Below are positions 18,401 through 25,969 of a stretch of 49,532 nucleotides of DNA, piece after piece (position 1 is the stretch's first letter; each line of letters opens with the position of its first letter). The stretch comes from Lentisphaerota bacterium (GTDB lineage Bacteria; Verrucomicrobiota; Lentisphaeria; Oligosphaerales; JABHEG01). Below the pieces are notes generated by a model. The model was not told the DNA's origin, searched no databases, and saw only the letters and a program-made list of their open reading frames with translations. Made by a program: the position numbers and the translations under genes. The stretch covers positions 1 to 49,532 of the forward strand of contig JABHEG010000182.1 of NCBI GenBank assembly GCA_018676675.1. Direction: 5' to 3'.

Positions 18401-19013
18401 AACACGCCCCAAGCTCCTCGAGCAACGCCTGGCGTCAGATTCGGCCTTCTTCTGCGAGCTCATTCGCCTCGCCTTCTGTTCTCGTGATGACGAAGGTGAG
18501 AAGAAGGAGCCGACAGAGCAGGAGCAGAGAGTAGCCCATCAGGCCTACCGCTTGCTGCACGAATGGCAGACTCCCCCTGGAACGCTTGCCGAAGGCGGCT
18601 TCTGCGCCGATGCCTTCCACGAGTGGCTCGCGGCTGTCAGAACGAGTTGCGAAGAAACGGGGCATCTTGAGGTGGCACTGTCTCAGCTCGGAGAGGCGCT
18701 CATCCATGCACCTGCTGATCCTCGCGGATTGTGGATCGATGAGTCAGTCGCGAGTGCGCTGAACGCGAGGGATTCCGAAGAAATGCGCTCCGGCTTCCGC
18801 ACCGGTATCTATAACTCCCGCGGAGCCCATTGCGTTGACCCCACCGGCAAGCCTGAGAAGGAGTTGGCGGCGAAGTATCGTGCGCAGGCAGATGACGCAG
18901 AAACCACCGGCTTCCACCGTCTTGCCACAACGATGAGGAAGTTGTCCGACTCCTATCTCAGGGACGTCGAGCGGATCATCGCCAAATATGGCGCGAAGAG
19001 CGATGAAGACTAA
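15447..19013 (+). CDS. Large protein with PD-(D/E)xK-like N-terminus, candidate defence effector
   Basis: An 1188-residue cytoplasmic protein coupled to rhuM by an ATGA overlap. Residues 1-130 carry a pattern fitting a PD-(D/E)xK nuclease of the Cap4/DUF4297 kind: E29 in 'GGHFEAHVQAS', D69/D70 in 'DTDDLIVFL', then Q88-x-K90 in 'LLAQIKQ'. The remaining thousand residues are mostly helical and repeat-like, as in sensor regions of large antiphage proteins. I see no Walker A motif, so a STAND NTPase is not supported. The last 70 residues hold a motif ('YNSRGAH', 'LAAKYRAQAD', 'LATTMRKLSDSYLRD') that I recall from large conserved hypothetical proteins. Nuclease and defence roles are inference. The gene ends exactly at the truncated CBM9-like gene, with a four-base tail-to-tail overlap. 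Confidence 0.7.
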   Translation: MTEKGKQVSSGLAQLSNPASTGGRGGHFEAHVQASFVTLMLTGGCAPCFPGWPIREIKLQGKVDGYDTDDLIVFLERTGGDGRKLLAQIKQAPRITKDNRLFREIIQRAWTDFNKPSLFTQRKDVIAAMTGPLSYTDTQDACWLLDYARCTKDEGEFFRNVAKAKFSSTAKQKKLGAFRHQLRLANDGKALSPCQVHDFLCCFHLLGYDLGRETGVALALLHSHISQFDAGAPQMVWGRIVDVVQTWNQNAGTITRGNLPEDLLNLFRKRVTSTIPAEIIRGGATSPASAIPAMGYGRSLSQAFLLGGWDEACEGDRALVARLAGETYEEWIPAVREALESPAKPIGLRNGVWAAKSDRELWEALARKLFDADLDALKAAAVAVLREPNPSFELPAEERYLANIMGKVPSHSHALRKGLADALAVMGSMPGVFANCSDGRSETVAALVVRHVLDEADWMLWGSLNNLLPLLAEAAPGEFLSAVENAMGREPCPFSALFAEEGSGMMGSNYLTGLLWALESLAWDKEHLTRVTVVFGELAEIDPGGNWANRPANSLTTIFLPWLPQTTASKERRLVAVRTLVREAPKSAWRLLLGLLPDQHQTSMGSHKPRWRMTLPEDNDGVTQQEYWDQVSNYADITVGIAEGDIERLAVLVRHLDHLPAVARDSFLDHLASPTITDLPEEKRTELWSALQGFVARHRRYADAEWSLDEEPLARIERVSLLLAPEAPRNRYRRIFGARDHDLYEEHGDWREEERKLRARREAAIKEILSFGDVHDVVEFAGMVESPTQVGTAFGAIADDGHDRSLLPALFGDESEPVVQFIASYVRARHWKEGWKWVDAVLFEDWDVTQLGCFLRSLPFCPETWTRASQLLGGHESAYWESVGVNPYQADTGLEIAIDKLLEHGRSNAAIDCVSVSLHKENPLDHVRAVRALLAAATTKEPAQSMDVHNAVEVIKALQDDDGVDGDDLFQVEWAYLGALDGHWGTRPKLLEQRLASDSAFFCELIRLAFCSRDDEGEKKEPTEQEQRVAHQAYRLLHEWQTPPGTLAEGGFCADAFHEWLAAVRTSCEETGHLEVALSQLGEALIHAPADPRGLWIDESVASALNARDSEEMRSGFRTGIYNSRGAHCVDPTGKPEKELAAKYRAQADDAETTGFHRLATTMRKLSDSYLRDVERIIAKYGAKSDED

Positions 19014-19456
19014 CGAGCTGTATTGGCTGCGGCGGGAAAGACTGTGTTCGGTGCACCCGGCAGGCTGAAACGGATTTCAACCGAATCATCTTCCCAGACC
19101 GGCACTTGCTTGCCGTGCAGTTGGTCCTTGAAGGCGTGCTCCTGGTTGCTGCCCGGGTCCAGCGCGTAGGCGGCCATGCGACAGCCGAAGTACAGAGCCT
19201 GTTCATCGTGTCCCAGGAAGCAGGTAGTCTGTTCTCGGGCCAGGCGGCTGCCGTCCAGCAGCACGAAGTCGCCGATCTGAGCGGCTCCCTGCCACTCCGA
19301 ATCGCCCAACCTCCCATCGACGGCTGGCGCGGCCATTCGCGGGATAGCGACGAAAGGGAGATCACTTGCTTCTGATTTCACGGCTCCTATCCCTTCCATC
19401 GTACAGCAGGCAACGGTGACAACGAGCACCGGGATGCATGTCCTGGTGTGTGCCAT
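19010..19456 (-). CDS. Truncated secreted CBM9/DOMON-like protein
   Basis: A 148-residue protein with a signal peptide (about 1-25, MAHTRTC... GIGA) followed by the first half of a family 9-like sugar-binding fold: 'VDGRLGDSEWQGA', 'ALYFGCRMA' and 'WEDDSVEIRF'. A complete domain of this type runs about 180-200 residues, as in the neighbouring 1360-residue protein. Here the frame stops some 15 residues after the WEDDSVEI strand, precisely where the RhuM cassette ends. The start ATG 19454-19456 has AGGAAAG upstream. It follows the giant glycosidase gene by 65 bases on the same strand, so it was probably the second gene of that operon. It is likely non-functional. I found no missing C-terminal half at 14180-14389. 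Confidence 0.8.
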   Translation of the reverse strand: MAHTRTCIPVLVVTVACCTMEGIGAVKSEASDLPFVAIPRMAAPAVDGRLGDSEWQGAAQIGDFVLLDGSRLAREQTTCFLGHDEQALYFGCRMAAYALDPGSNQEHAFKDQLHGKQVPVWEDDSVEIRFSLPGAPNTVFPAAANTAR

Positions 19457-19521
19457 GCTTTGGCTTTCCTGTCTTGTGCATCAGATGACGAGGGGTGACT
19501 TCCCTCGGGGCGCAGGCTTCG

Positions 19522-22500
19522 CTACTCGGCGCGCAGGACGCGGAGGTCGCACGGCGGGATGCGTAGTTTGATTGTCGATCCTGGCGCGATGGCCGTGCCG
19601 GACTCGGCATCGCACCACGTCAGCTGCGCGAGCTCGGGGGGAAGTTCGATGGTGGCGTCCGTCACCGCTGTTGACCAGTTGGCTGCAGCCAGGAGATACG
19701 CTGGCCTGGCGTTCTTCCGCCAGTAGCTGACTCGGATACACTCCGGCTTTGCGCGCACGACATTTCGCCAATAGGGGTGGAACACGGCGTCGTCCATGCC
19801 GAACGGGATCTCGACGGCCCGCCAGAAGTCGTAGACGGGGCCTGAAGGTATGTAAGCGGGCCAGAGCAGGTTGTTGTGGAGGAAGGTCCAGGACAGGTGC
19901 TCGCGACTGTGTTCCGGGAGCAGCAGCTCTCTGCGGTAGCCGTACTGCGGGAGGTACATCACGGGGAGTCCGAATTGCGCTCCGTTGGCGGCCCGGTATG
20001 CCACAGCGTCGAAGCTCCGCGGCGCATCCGCGGCTGCCGGCGCGGCGATCGGGTTCCCTTTGAGCTGCTTCTGGGTGAACAGCGCTGTGGCTTCGAGCTT
20101 GCGTCGCGGTTTGACGCCCTCACCGTGGAAGTTGATGTCCCAGAACGAGCTGATAGGGCAGTGTGAAGGGGAGCCGTGTCCCAGAATGTATGGCTTCCGA
20201 GCAGGCCCCCGGAGTTCGTCGAAGACATGATAGAGTCGTTTGTAGAGGTCACGGGCCGCGAAATACTCCCTGGTGCCTTCGGAGACGCCATCGCGGGTTG
20301 TGTAGGACAGTCCTTTGCCTTCGTCGTAGTTGAGGCGTGGGGATGCCAGGTCGAAGTAGAAGCCGTCTACGTCACTCTTGCTCAGGATCTCGTGCACGTT
20401 GCCCACCAGATAGTCGGCCCAGGAGCTGCTCGGACTGACGCAAGCCATCTGGGTCGTCTCCCGGGCTGAGCCGTCGCCGGTAAAACGCGGCGGCCCCAGG
20501 TTCCAGTCTGCGGCGTAGTACCAGTAGGGCTCAATGCGTCGGGAATCTTTGATCTGATGAGTGATGGCGCCGTCCGGGGCCTTTTGGCCGGGCAACAGGT
20601 ATGGCAGATCGCGTCGGATCATGTCGTACATGGAGATTGAGAACGGGGTCAGGTAGGGATAGACGGTCTGGTCATACTTCCGGGCGTAGGCGACCATCTG
20701 TGTCACAGCCGTCCAGTTCCGTGGGGTGGGCACCGAGTAGCTGGACATCCACGCCGTGGGGCCGGCCATGTAGAGAGACGTTGGGGGCTTCGTCCAGCCC
20801 CATCCTTGCGGCCTGAGTGCGCGCCAACCGGGGAAGAAAGGCTTGATGGGCGTCGGGTGCAGACCAAATGTGACGGCCATCGGTTTGAGCATTTCACAGG
20901 GCTCGTTCACCAGGAGCAGGCGCACGGTCGTCACCCCATCGCGCCGGGTCAGGGTGACGCGCGGTTTGGTCGATGAGATCAGCCAGCCCTTGCAGCTTTC
21001 GGCGAAGAAGGCGCACCCGACGTCATCGTTTCCGAGCCAGATGTGTGGCAGTATCGTCCACTGTGCATCGGCCACTTCCCCGTGTGTCCATGCCCCAGGC
21101 TGGGTTACGTACATGAAGTGTGGGTCGCGGAACGGCAGTTCCACCCAAAGGCGCTTGACCGGCGTTGGCCTGGTTGGCGTGAACTCGAGGTCCAGGCGGT
21201 CCATTCCGTCGAACTCAATCTGGTGGCGCACGTTCAGGGCGATGCCAGCTCCGGTCCCGGACTGCGCAACCAGAACCCGTCCGCGTCGTTCCTCGGTAAT
21301 CAACGGCTTGGAGATCTCGAAACGGTGTTTGCCTGTCGCCGTTTCAACCACAATTTCCGCACCGGACGCGAGCATCTCAACGTTCTGGCTTTTCATGCCG
21401 GCCAGCAAGCTCGGTGCTGCGAACGTGAATGTTCTGCCCCACAGCGAAACTGTGCTGTTCCGGACGGCCAACGGCGTCCAGGGCGCAGGTACCCAGTCAG
21501 GGGCCAGCGCTCCCAGACCTCGCCTGTTTGCGAGCCAGTGTGGCGTCGCCTGCTTGTTGAACATGGCTTCCCGGGCTGCAACCACCTTGCCCGATCGGTC
21601 CCGGGCGGAAACGTGAACGTTGTAGGAACCGGGACCCAACTGCCGCATCGGCACCACTTCAGTCTGACTCTTGCCGAGGACGGGGTGTTCGGCCGTCCAT
21701 ACCCTCTGTTGACCTGCATCGGTGAGGGTGAGCTCCACGGCATCGAGACGATCGGGGTCGAGGCCGCAGAACGACAGTGTCACGTCGAGTTCCTGAGCAC
21801 TCGGGCGAGGTCGGACGTCAACGTCCAGAGGCGGCGAGACCGCGAAAGGCCGGACAAGCCGCCAGAGCACGTTGTCGTCTTGGGTCAGGACCGTGGTCAA
21901 CATGTAGGTGCCGGGATCGGGGAGGTCCCAGCGCTTACCGGCTTCAGCACGTGTTGACGGACTGATCTGAAGTTCCTCGGACCACTGGTGCACCGTTTCT
22001 CGGGCGGTGACCTCAATTCTCTCGCCAAACGTCTGGTCGACGACCATACCTGCGGCCGTCTGCCTAATGCTCGGCAACGCAATGTCGATCGTTGCACGGC
22101 AGGCCGCTGGTTCCTGAGTCGGGTTGTGTACGCTGAAACGAGCAGCGACGTTCCCCCAACCCAGTCCTGAGAGGCCGCAGTTGACGCTGAGGTCCGTGAA
22201 GATGGCCCGGGAGAATGCCTGGTGGTGGTCGAACCAGATGGGGTGATCCTGGAGCGTGGCGCGCAGATTGCCGAGCTTGAAGCCCGCCGACACCGAGAAG
22301 GCGTGCTTCTCCTCAAGGCCAAGGGCAGTGCGGGGTAGGCGGAGCTCTACCGTCCAGTCGGTCGCGGACACCATGCTGCGGATGTCCAGGTCGATATCGG
22401 TGCCTGTGTCGCGTGTACAGCTCATCTTGCCCCAGTCAATCGATTCGGTGGCATCGTACACGTTGCCGTTTGGCGAGACGGTGATGTAGGTGCCGGTATA

Positions 22501-23604
22501 TGCCGTCGCTGTCACATCTGCGTCTGCACGTATGAACATGCAGAACAGGTCACCTTTCGCGACTTGGGCCGGGCTGTCGCGGACGGCGGCGATGGATGTG
22601 GGCGTGTGTCCTTCGGGCAGGGCGATTCTGGCCGCTGCGTACAGCCAGGTGTCATCGGCGGCGAAGCACGTCTGAGCGGGTTCCGGGTAGAGCAGATGCC
22701 GGTCCGCAGCGATGAGGCCCGGCACGACGGTCGCGTATTCGTACTCGTCTATGACTCCGTCGACCTGCGGCGGCACATGGGCCGACCCTATCGGGAGGAT
22801 GGTGGGAGGATTGGGGGCAGGGGGGGGCGGACCGGCCTCCTGACGTTTCGCCGGGGCGATCTTTGGCGGGTCCTGTGCGAGCAGGGCGATCTCGGTGTCG
22901 GAGATGGGGGATGCGCTGACGTGCAGGTCTCGCACGATGCTCTGGGTCTTGCCGCCCATGCCTCGGACACGGCCCCCTTGGCCGAATGTGATTCCAGCCA
23001 TGCTTTCGGGGAAGTAGAATTCTCCTTTGGCTGTGTTGGTCAGTACTCCGTCCATGAAGAGCTTGGCTACGGTGCCACACTTCCAGACGAAGGCCAGGTG
23101 ATGCCACTGACCACGTTTCCATGCCGTGAGACCGTCGTATGCGAAGTTGACTCGGACTCGGTCCCTTTTCGGGCCGGTCTCTAGGGCGCTGTAGAACCAG
23201 AGCTTGTCGCTGTTGATGTATTTGTAGATCAGGAAGCTCCCGTTCACGGCGTCCACAGGTTTGATGAACACGACGTGCTCCTGCGTCGTTGCGTCCCAAT
23301 CGACCGCCTTCACCCAGAATGCGACCGTGCCCTGTCTGCCGGTCCAATCGGGGAGTTTGATCATCGGGGCTCGGGCGCCGCGCCCCACCACAACGCCCTC
23401 GGGTTCCAGTCGGATGTCGCTGCTGTTTGCCACGGGACCGTTTTTCGGGGCTACTCCGAGCGGATGTTCGCCATAGAACGGAACGTGGTGGACCTGCACT
23501 GCGCCCATAGCACAGCAGACCCAGAACAGGTGGATAGAGAACATGAAGCGATGTCGACGGAGCATGGCATTGTGTCCGGTGCGTTTACGTGGTGTTGGTC
23601 GCAT
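19522..23604 (-). CDS. Giant secreted LamG-CBM9-glycosidase-like protein (DUF6067 type)
   Basis: Exported multidomain carbohydrate-active protein of about 1360 residues. A hydrophobic signal segment lies near residues 20-35 ('FMFSIHLFWVCCAMGA'); ATG 23604 is used, but ATG 23565 would give a shorter, more typical signal. In order: a LamG/concanavalin-like sandwich (about 40-240, 'GTVAFWVKAVDW', 'GQWHHLAFVWK'), a CBM9/DOMON-like domain (about 270-460, 'PQVDGVIDEYEYA'), beta-sandwich linkers, then a C-terminal barrel (about 900-1300, 'GWTKPPTSLYMAGP', 'SDVDGFYFDLASP', 'ILGHGSP') like the DUF6067 glycoside-hydrolase domain of PVC and Hydrogenedentota proteins. The aspartates in DGFYFD are plausible catalytic residues. 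It is transcribed into the truncated CBM9-like gene. The substrate is unknown. Confidence 0.8.
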   Translation of the reverse strand: MRPTPRKRTGHNAMLRRHRFMFSIHLFWVCCAMGAVQVHHVPFYGEHPLGVAPKNGPVANSSDIRLEPEGVVVGRGARAPMIKLPDWTGRQGTVAFWVKAVDWDATTQEHVVFIKPVDAVNGSFLIYKYINSDKLWFYSALETGPKRDRVRVNFAYDGLTAWKRGQWHHLAFVWKCGTVAKLFMDGVLTNTAKGEFYFPESMAGITFGQGGRVRGMGGKTQSIVRDLHVSASPISDTEIALLAQDPPKIAPAKRQEAGPPPPAPNPPTILPIGSAHVPPQVDGVIDEYEYATVVPGLIAADRHLLYPEPAQTCFAADDTWLYAAARIALPEGHTPTSIAAVRDSPAQVAKGDLFCMFIRADADVTATAYTGTYITVSPNGNVYDATESIDWGKMSCTRDTGTDIDLDIRSMVSATDWTVELRLPRTALGLEEKHAFSVSAGFKLGNLRATLQDHPIWFDHHQAFSRAIFTDLSVNCGLSGLGWGNVAARFSVHNPTQEPAACRATIDIALPSIRQTAAGMVVDQTFGERIEVTARETVHQWSEELQISPSTRAEAGKRWDLPDPGTYMLTTVLTQDDNVLWRLVRPFAVSPPLDVDVRPRPSAQELDVTLSFCGLDPDRLDAVELTLTDAGQQRVWTAEHPVLGKSQTEVVPMRQLGPGSYNVHVSARDRSGKVVAAREAMFNKQATPHWLANRRGLGALAPDWVPAPWTPLAVRNSTVSLWGRTFTFAAPSLLAGMKSQNVEMLASGAEIVVETATGKHRFEISKPLITEERRGRVLVAQSGTGAGIALNVRHQIEFDGMDRLDLEFTPTRPTPVKRLWVELPFRDPHFMYVTQPGAWTHGEVADAQWTILPHIWLGNDDVGCAFFAESCKGWLISSTKPRVTLTRRDGVTTVRLLLVNEPCEMLKPMAVTFGLHPTPIKPFFPGWRALRPQGWGWTKPPTSLYMAGPTAWMSSYSVPTPRNWTAVTQMVAYARKYDQTVYPYLTPFSISMYDMIRRDLPYLLPGQKAPDGAITHQIKDSRRIEPYWYYAADWNLGPPRFTGDGSARETTQMACVSPSSSWADYLVGNVHEILSKSDVDGFYFDLASPRLNYDEGKGLSYTTRDGVSEGTREYFAARDLYKRLYHVFDELRGPARKPYILGHGSPSHCPISSFWDINFHGEGVKPRRKLEATALFTQKQLKGNPIAAPAAADAPRSFDAVAYRAANGAQFGLPVMYLPQYGYRRELLLPEHSREHLSWTFLHNNLLWPAYIPSGPVYDFWRAVEIPFGMDDAVFHPYWRNVVRAKPECIRVSYWRKNARPAYLLAAANWSTAVTDATIELPPELAQLTWCDAESGTAIAPGSTIKLRIPPCDLRVLRAE

Positions 23605-24040
23605 GCTCAAGGGAGCAGAACATCAGTCAGAACGTGACTCTGGGGCTGTTTCAGAAGTGGAACAAGCCGTGGTTTCGAGCCCTAAGAGGATATGTACAAC
23701 GTAGCCTAGGCCAGCGGTTTGGGTAAAGGAGCAGCACAATCACGCGCGCTGAAGGTGCGCTCAAACTCATTGAAAACCAAGCTGTTGAAGTGCCCTGTCA
23801 GGGCACTCCCCACTGCTTCGCTCATACCCAGGGCAATTTGCCCTGGGCTACGATGAATCAGCCCCGTTGGGGCACAAATGACGGCCTAAAACCACTGCTT
23901 GGCTCATACCCAGGGCAATTGCCCTGGGCTACGATGGATCAGCCCCGTTGGGGCACAAATGATGGCCCTAAACCACTCTTGGAACAACCCCTGGTCAAAC
24001 ATGGCAGAGCGTGGGGATGTACGGCGAGGTTCCGCCGGTC
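23605..24040. other. Intergenic region dominated by tandem palindromic repeats
   Basis: About 435 bases between two minus-strand genes. The portion 23791-23972 is the repeat array described separately. The rest shows no gene. The region must carry the promoter of the 23604 gene, but I see no distinct consensus. Confidence 0.6.
23791..23980 (+). repeat. Tandem palindrome-rich repeat, two full units of about 82 bases
   Basis: Unit 1 (23810-23891) and unit 2 (23892-23972) are nearly identical, with the start of a third at 23973. Each unit holds two palindromes: CCCAGGGCAA(T)TTGCCCTGGG (23827-23847 and 23909-23928) and GCCCCGTTGGGGC (23861-23873 and 23942-23954). They are joined by CTACGATG(A/G)ATCA. 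A leading TGCCCTGTCAGGGCA palindrome is at 23791-23805. The spacing of stops makes a protein unlikely. Related blocks occur in opposite order at 47570-47651. Confidence 0.85.
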
Positions 24041-25663
24041 TTACCACTCATCGGTGCGGAAGAGGGATGCGGGGAGTCCTTCGCGGTTGTAGAGGTTGGC
24101 CCCCTCGGCATTGGCAGCCCAGGCATAGCGGACAGCGACGGGAGCCGGAATTTCGTCGTGTCGGACTTCCACCGTATCGGTGCCGGTGATCTTGGCCTGA
24201 GCCCACTTCCACTGCCGGTCTTCGCCACAGATCTGGAAGCGCTTGAGGGGTTCCTCTGCAGGTTTGGCAGGATCCATCAACGGCTTGTGCCCAACCATCA
24301 GGCCGCTGCCGACGTGGTCGAAGATGACGACGATCTTGCTGCCCTCGGTGCGGTGCTCCTTGTAGAGTGGGCCGCTCCAGGCTTTCAGCGGCCTGGCGTA
24401 GTCCTTGGCGAGGGCCCAGAGAGCCAGCCGTTTGCCTGCATCCATCTTGTTGCGGGGGTGAATGTCTTTGGCTTCGCCGATGTCGTTGAGGACAGCCATG
24501 CCGGTGTTCTCCAGGGCGAGTGTACGCCGCTGCTGATCGCAGACATGAACCCAGGGATCCTCGTCGACCGGGGTCTCGGGCGGCGCCTGGTACTGGGCCA
24601 GTTGGCAGAAGTAGAAGGGAAACGCTCCCTGTCCCCAGAGGTCTCGCCAACCGCGGATCAGCTGGGTGAAATAGAGGCTGTATTCCCTCGCGTGTTGACG
24701 GCGGTTGGATTCGCCTTGATACCAGATGGCTCCTTTGACGCCGTACGGGATGAGTGGATGGATCATGGCGTTAAAGAGAGCCGAGGAGGTCGTCCGGCTC
24801 TGGTCTGGCGGGGCGGGCATTCGCGGGCGGCGCGGCGGCCGTTTCTTGTCGGCCTTGGCCTTCACAACGTCAGCCTTCCACTTTGTCAGCCGCTCCTCAA
24901 AATTGGCCTTGGCTTTGTCCGGATCCCATTTGGCCAGACGCTCTGCAACGGCGGCATGCTGCTCCTCGTAGAACGCCTTCATGTCCGGATCGTTCTGAAA
25001 TCCTGACGGCGGAATCCAGGGCTCGACCAGCGTGCCGCCCCAAGGGCACTTGATCAGGCCGATCGGGATGTTCAGCTCCCGCCGTAGTTCACGAGCGAAA
25101 AAATATCCCGTTCCGGTGAACTGGCTGTTTTTCTCCGGGTTACAGGTGATCCAGCTGCCTTTGAAGTTCGTCAGCGCTTCACTAGTTGAGGCCGTGCGGG
25201 GGACGGCAATCTGGCGGAGCAGTGGATCCGAGGCCGTCTTGACTTCGTTTGCGACATAATCCGCCAGTGGCTGGTGCTGGGGATCGCGAGTCTTCCTGCT
25301 GAGGCCGCCCAGGGTGAAGTCCATGTTGGATTGCCCACTGCAGAGCCAGACCTCGCCCACGAGAACGTCGTCGATTGTCCGACTCTCGTCCCCGACGTTC
25401 ACGATCATGGATTTCCCGTCGGAGGAGGTCGCCATGGTCGGGAGGCGAAGCATCCACTTACCCGAAGCCGGGGTCGTCGCTGTCACTGATGCACCCCCGA
25501 AGCTCACTGTGGCTTTGGTGCCTGCTGTTGCCCATCCCCAGACGGGGATCTCCTGGCCTTGCTGCAGGACCATGCCGTTGCTGAACAGGGCGGGCAGTTC
25601 CACTTGGGCGGGCAGGCTCGCAGCAAGCACTACGAGCAGGATGGATAGGTGGCGACGTCTCAC
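24041..25663 (-). CDS. Secreted sialate O-acetylesterase-like SGNH hydrolase
   Basis: Exported esterase of 540 residues that removes acetyl groups from glycans; the family acts on O-acetyl sialic acids and on other acetylated sugars. GTG 25663 is the start because AAAGGAAA lies just upstream and it directly begins a signal peptide (RRRHLSILLVVLAASLPAQ); the earlier frame start adds a non-signal extension. The SGNH block I motif GQSNMD is at residues 110-115, with S112 the nucleophile. The later family landmark 'GAIWYQGESN' is present. An N-terminal beta-sandwich (about 25-100) precedes the catalytic domain, as usual. Length is normal for the family. The gene is divergent from the PHP-like/sulfatase pair, so the 25664-25969 gap probably holds two promoters. 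Confidence 0.92.
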   Translation of the reverse strand: MRRRHLSILLVVLAASLPAQVELPALFSNGMVLQQGQEIPVWGWATAGTKATVSFGGASVTATTPASGKWMLRLPTMATSSDGKSMIVNVGDESRTIDDVLVGEVWLCSGQSNMDFTLGGLSRKTRDPQHQPLADYVANEVKTASDPLLRQIAVPRTASTSEALTNFKGSWITCNPEKNSQFTGTGYFFARELRRELNIPIGLIKCPWGGTLVEPWIPPSGFQNDPDMKAFYEEQHAAVAERLAKWDPDKAKANFEERLTKWKADVVKAKADKKRPPRRPRMPAPPDQSRTTSSALFNAMIHPLIPYGVKGAIWYQGESNRRQHAREYSLYFTQLIRGWRDLWGQGAFPFYFCQLAQYQAPPETPVDEDPWVHVCDQQRRTLALENTGMAVLNDIGEAKDIHPRNKMDAGKRLALWALAKDYARPLKAWSGPLYKEHRTEGSKIVVIFDHVGSGLMVGHKPLMDPAKPAEEPLKRFQICGEDRQWKWAQAKITGTDTVEVRHDEIPAPVAVRYAWAANAEGANLYNREGLPASLFRTDEW

Positions 25664-25969
25664 GGTGTTTCCTTTCGCTGGTGTGGAATTCGAACTCGGT
25701 GCCTTGAGTTTACCGTTCGTCCCTCTTCTCGTCAACCCGGGCTCTGAATCCCTTCTCAGCCGGGGCTCCCTCGGGACAACTGAGATGCCCCGAGGCCTTC
25801 GATATTGAGGGAAGACGAGCCGTCAACCCGACGGCCGATGCCGTGGCGGCCGGGGCCAGGGCCGGTAAGGTAAGCGGCGTTGTTCCCACCGGCCCCCAGG
25901 CAGAGCACGGCGGCTGTCATGGAGGGGCGTGAAACAGCGGCGGAGAGATGGATAGATAAGGACGGGACT

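Noticed and set aside
15447..19013. STAND/NACHT ATPase in the large protein
   Set aside because: No Walker A (GxxxxGK[S/T]) or Walker B motif could be found in the helical region.
23791..23980. Possible CRISPR array
   Set aside because: Only two units, directly abutting with no unique spacers, and no cas genes.
23790..24092. Plus-strand frame across the tandem repeats (100 codons)
   Set aside because: The repeated peptide is just translation of the palindromic DNA repeat; the unit lengths of 82 and 81 bases do not preserve frame as a protein repeat would.
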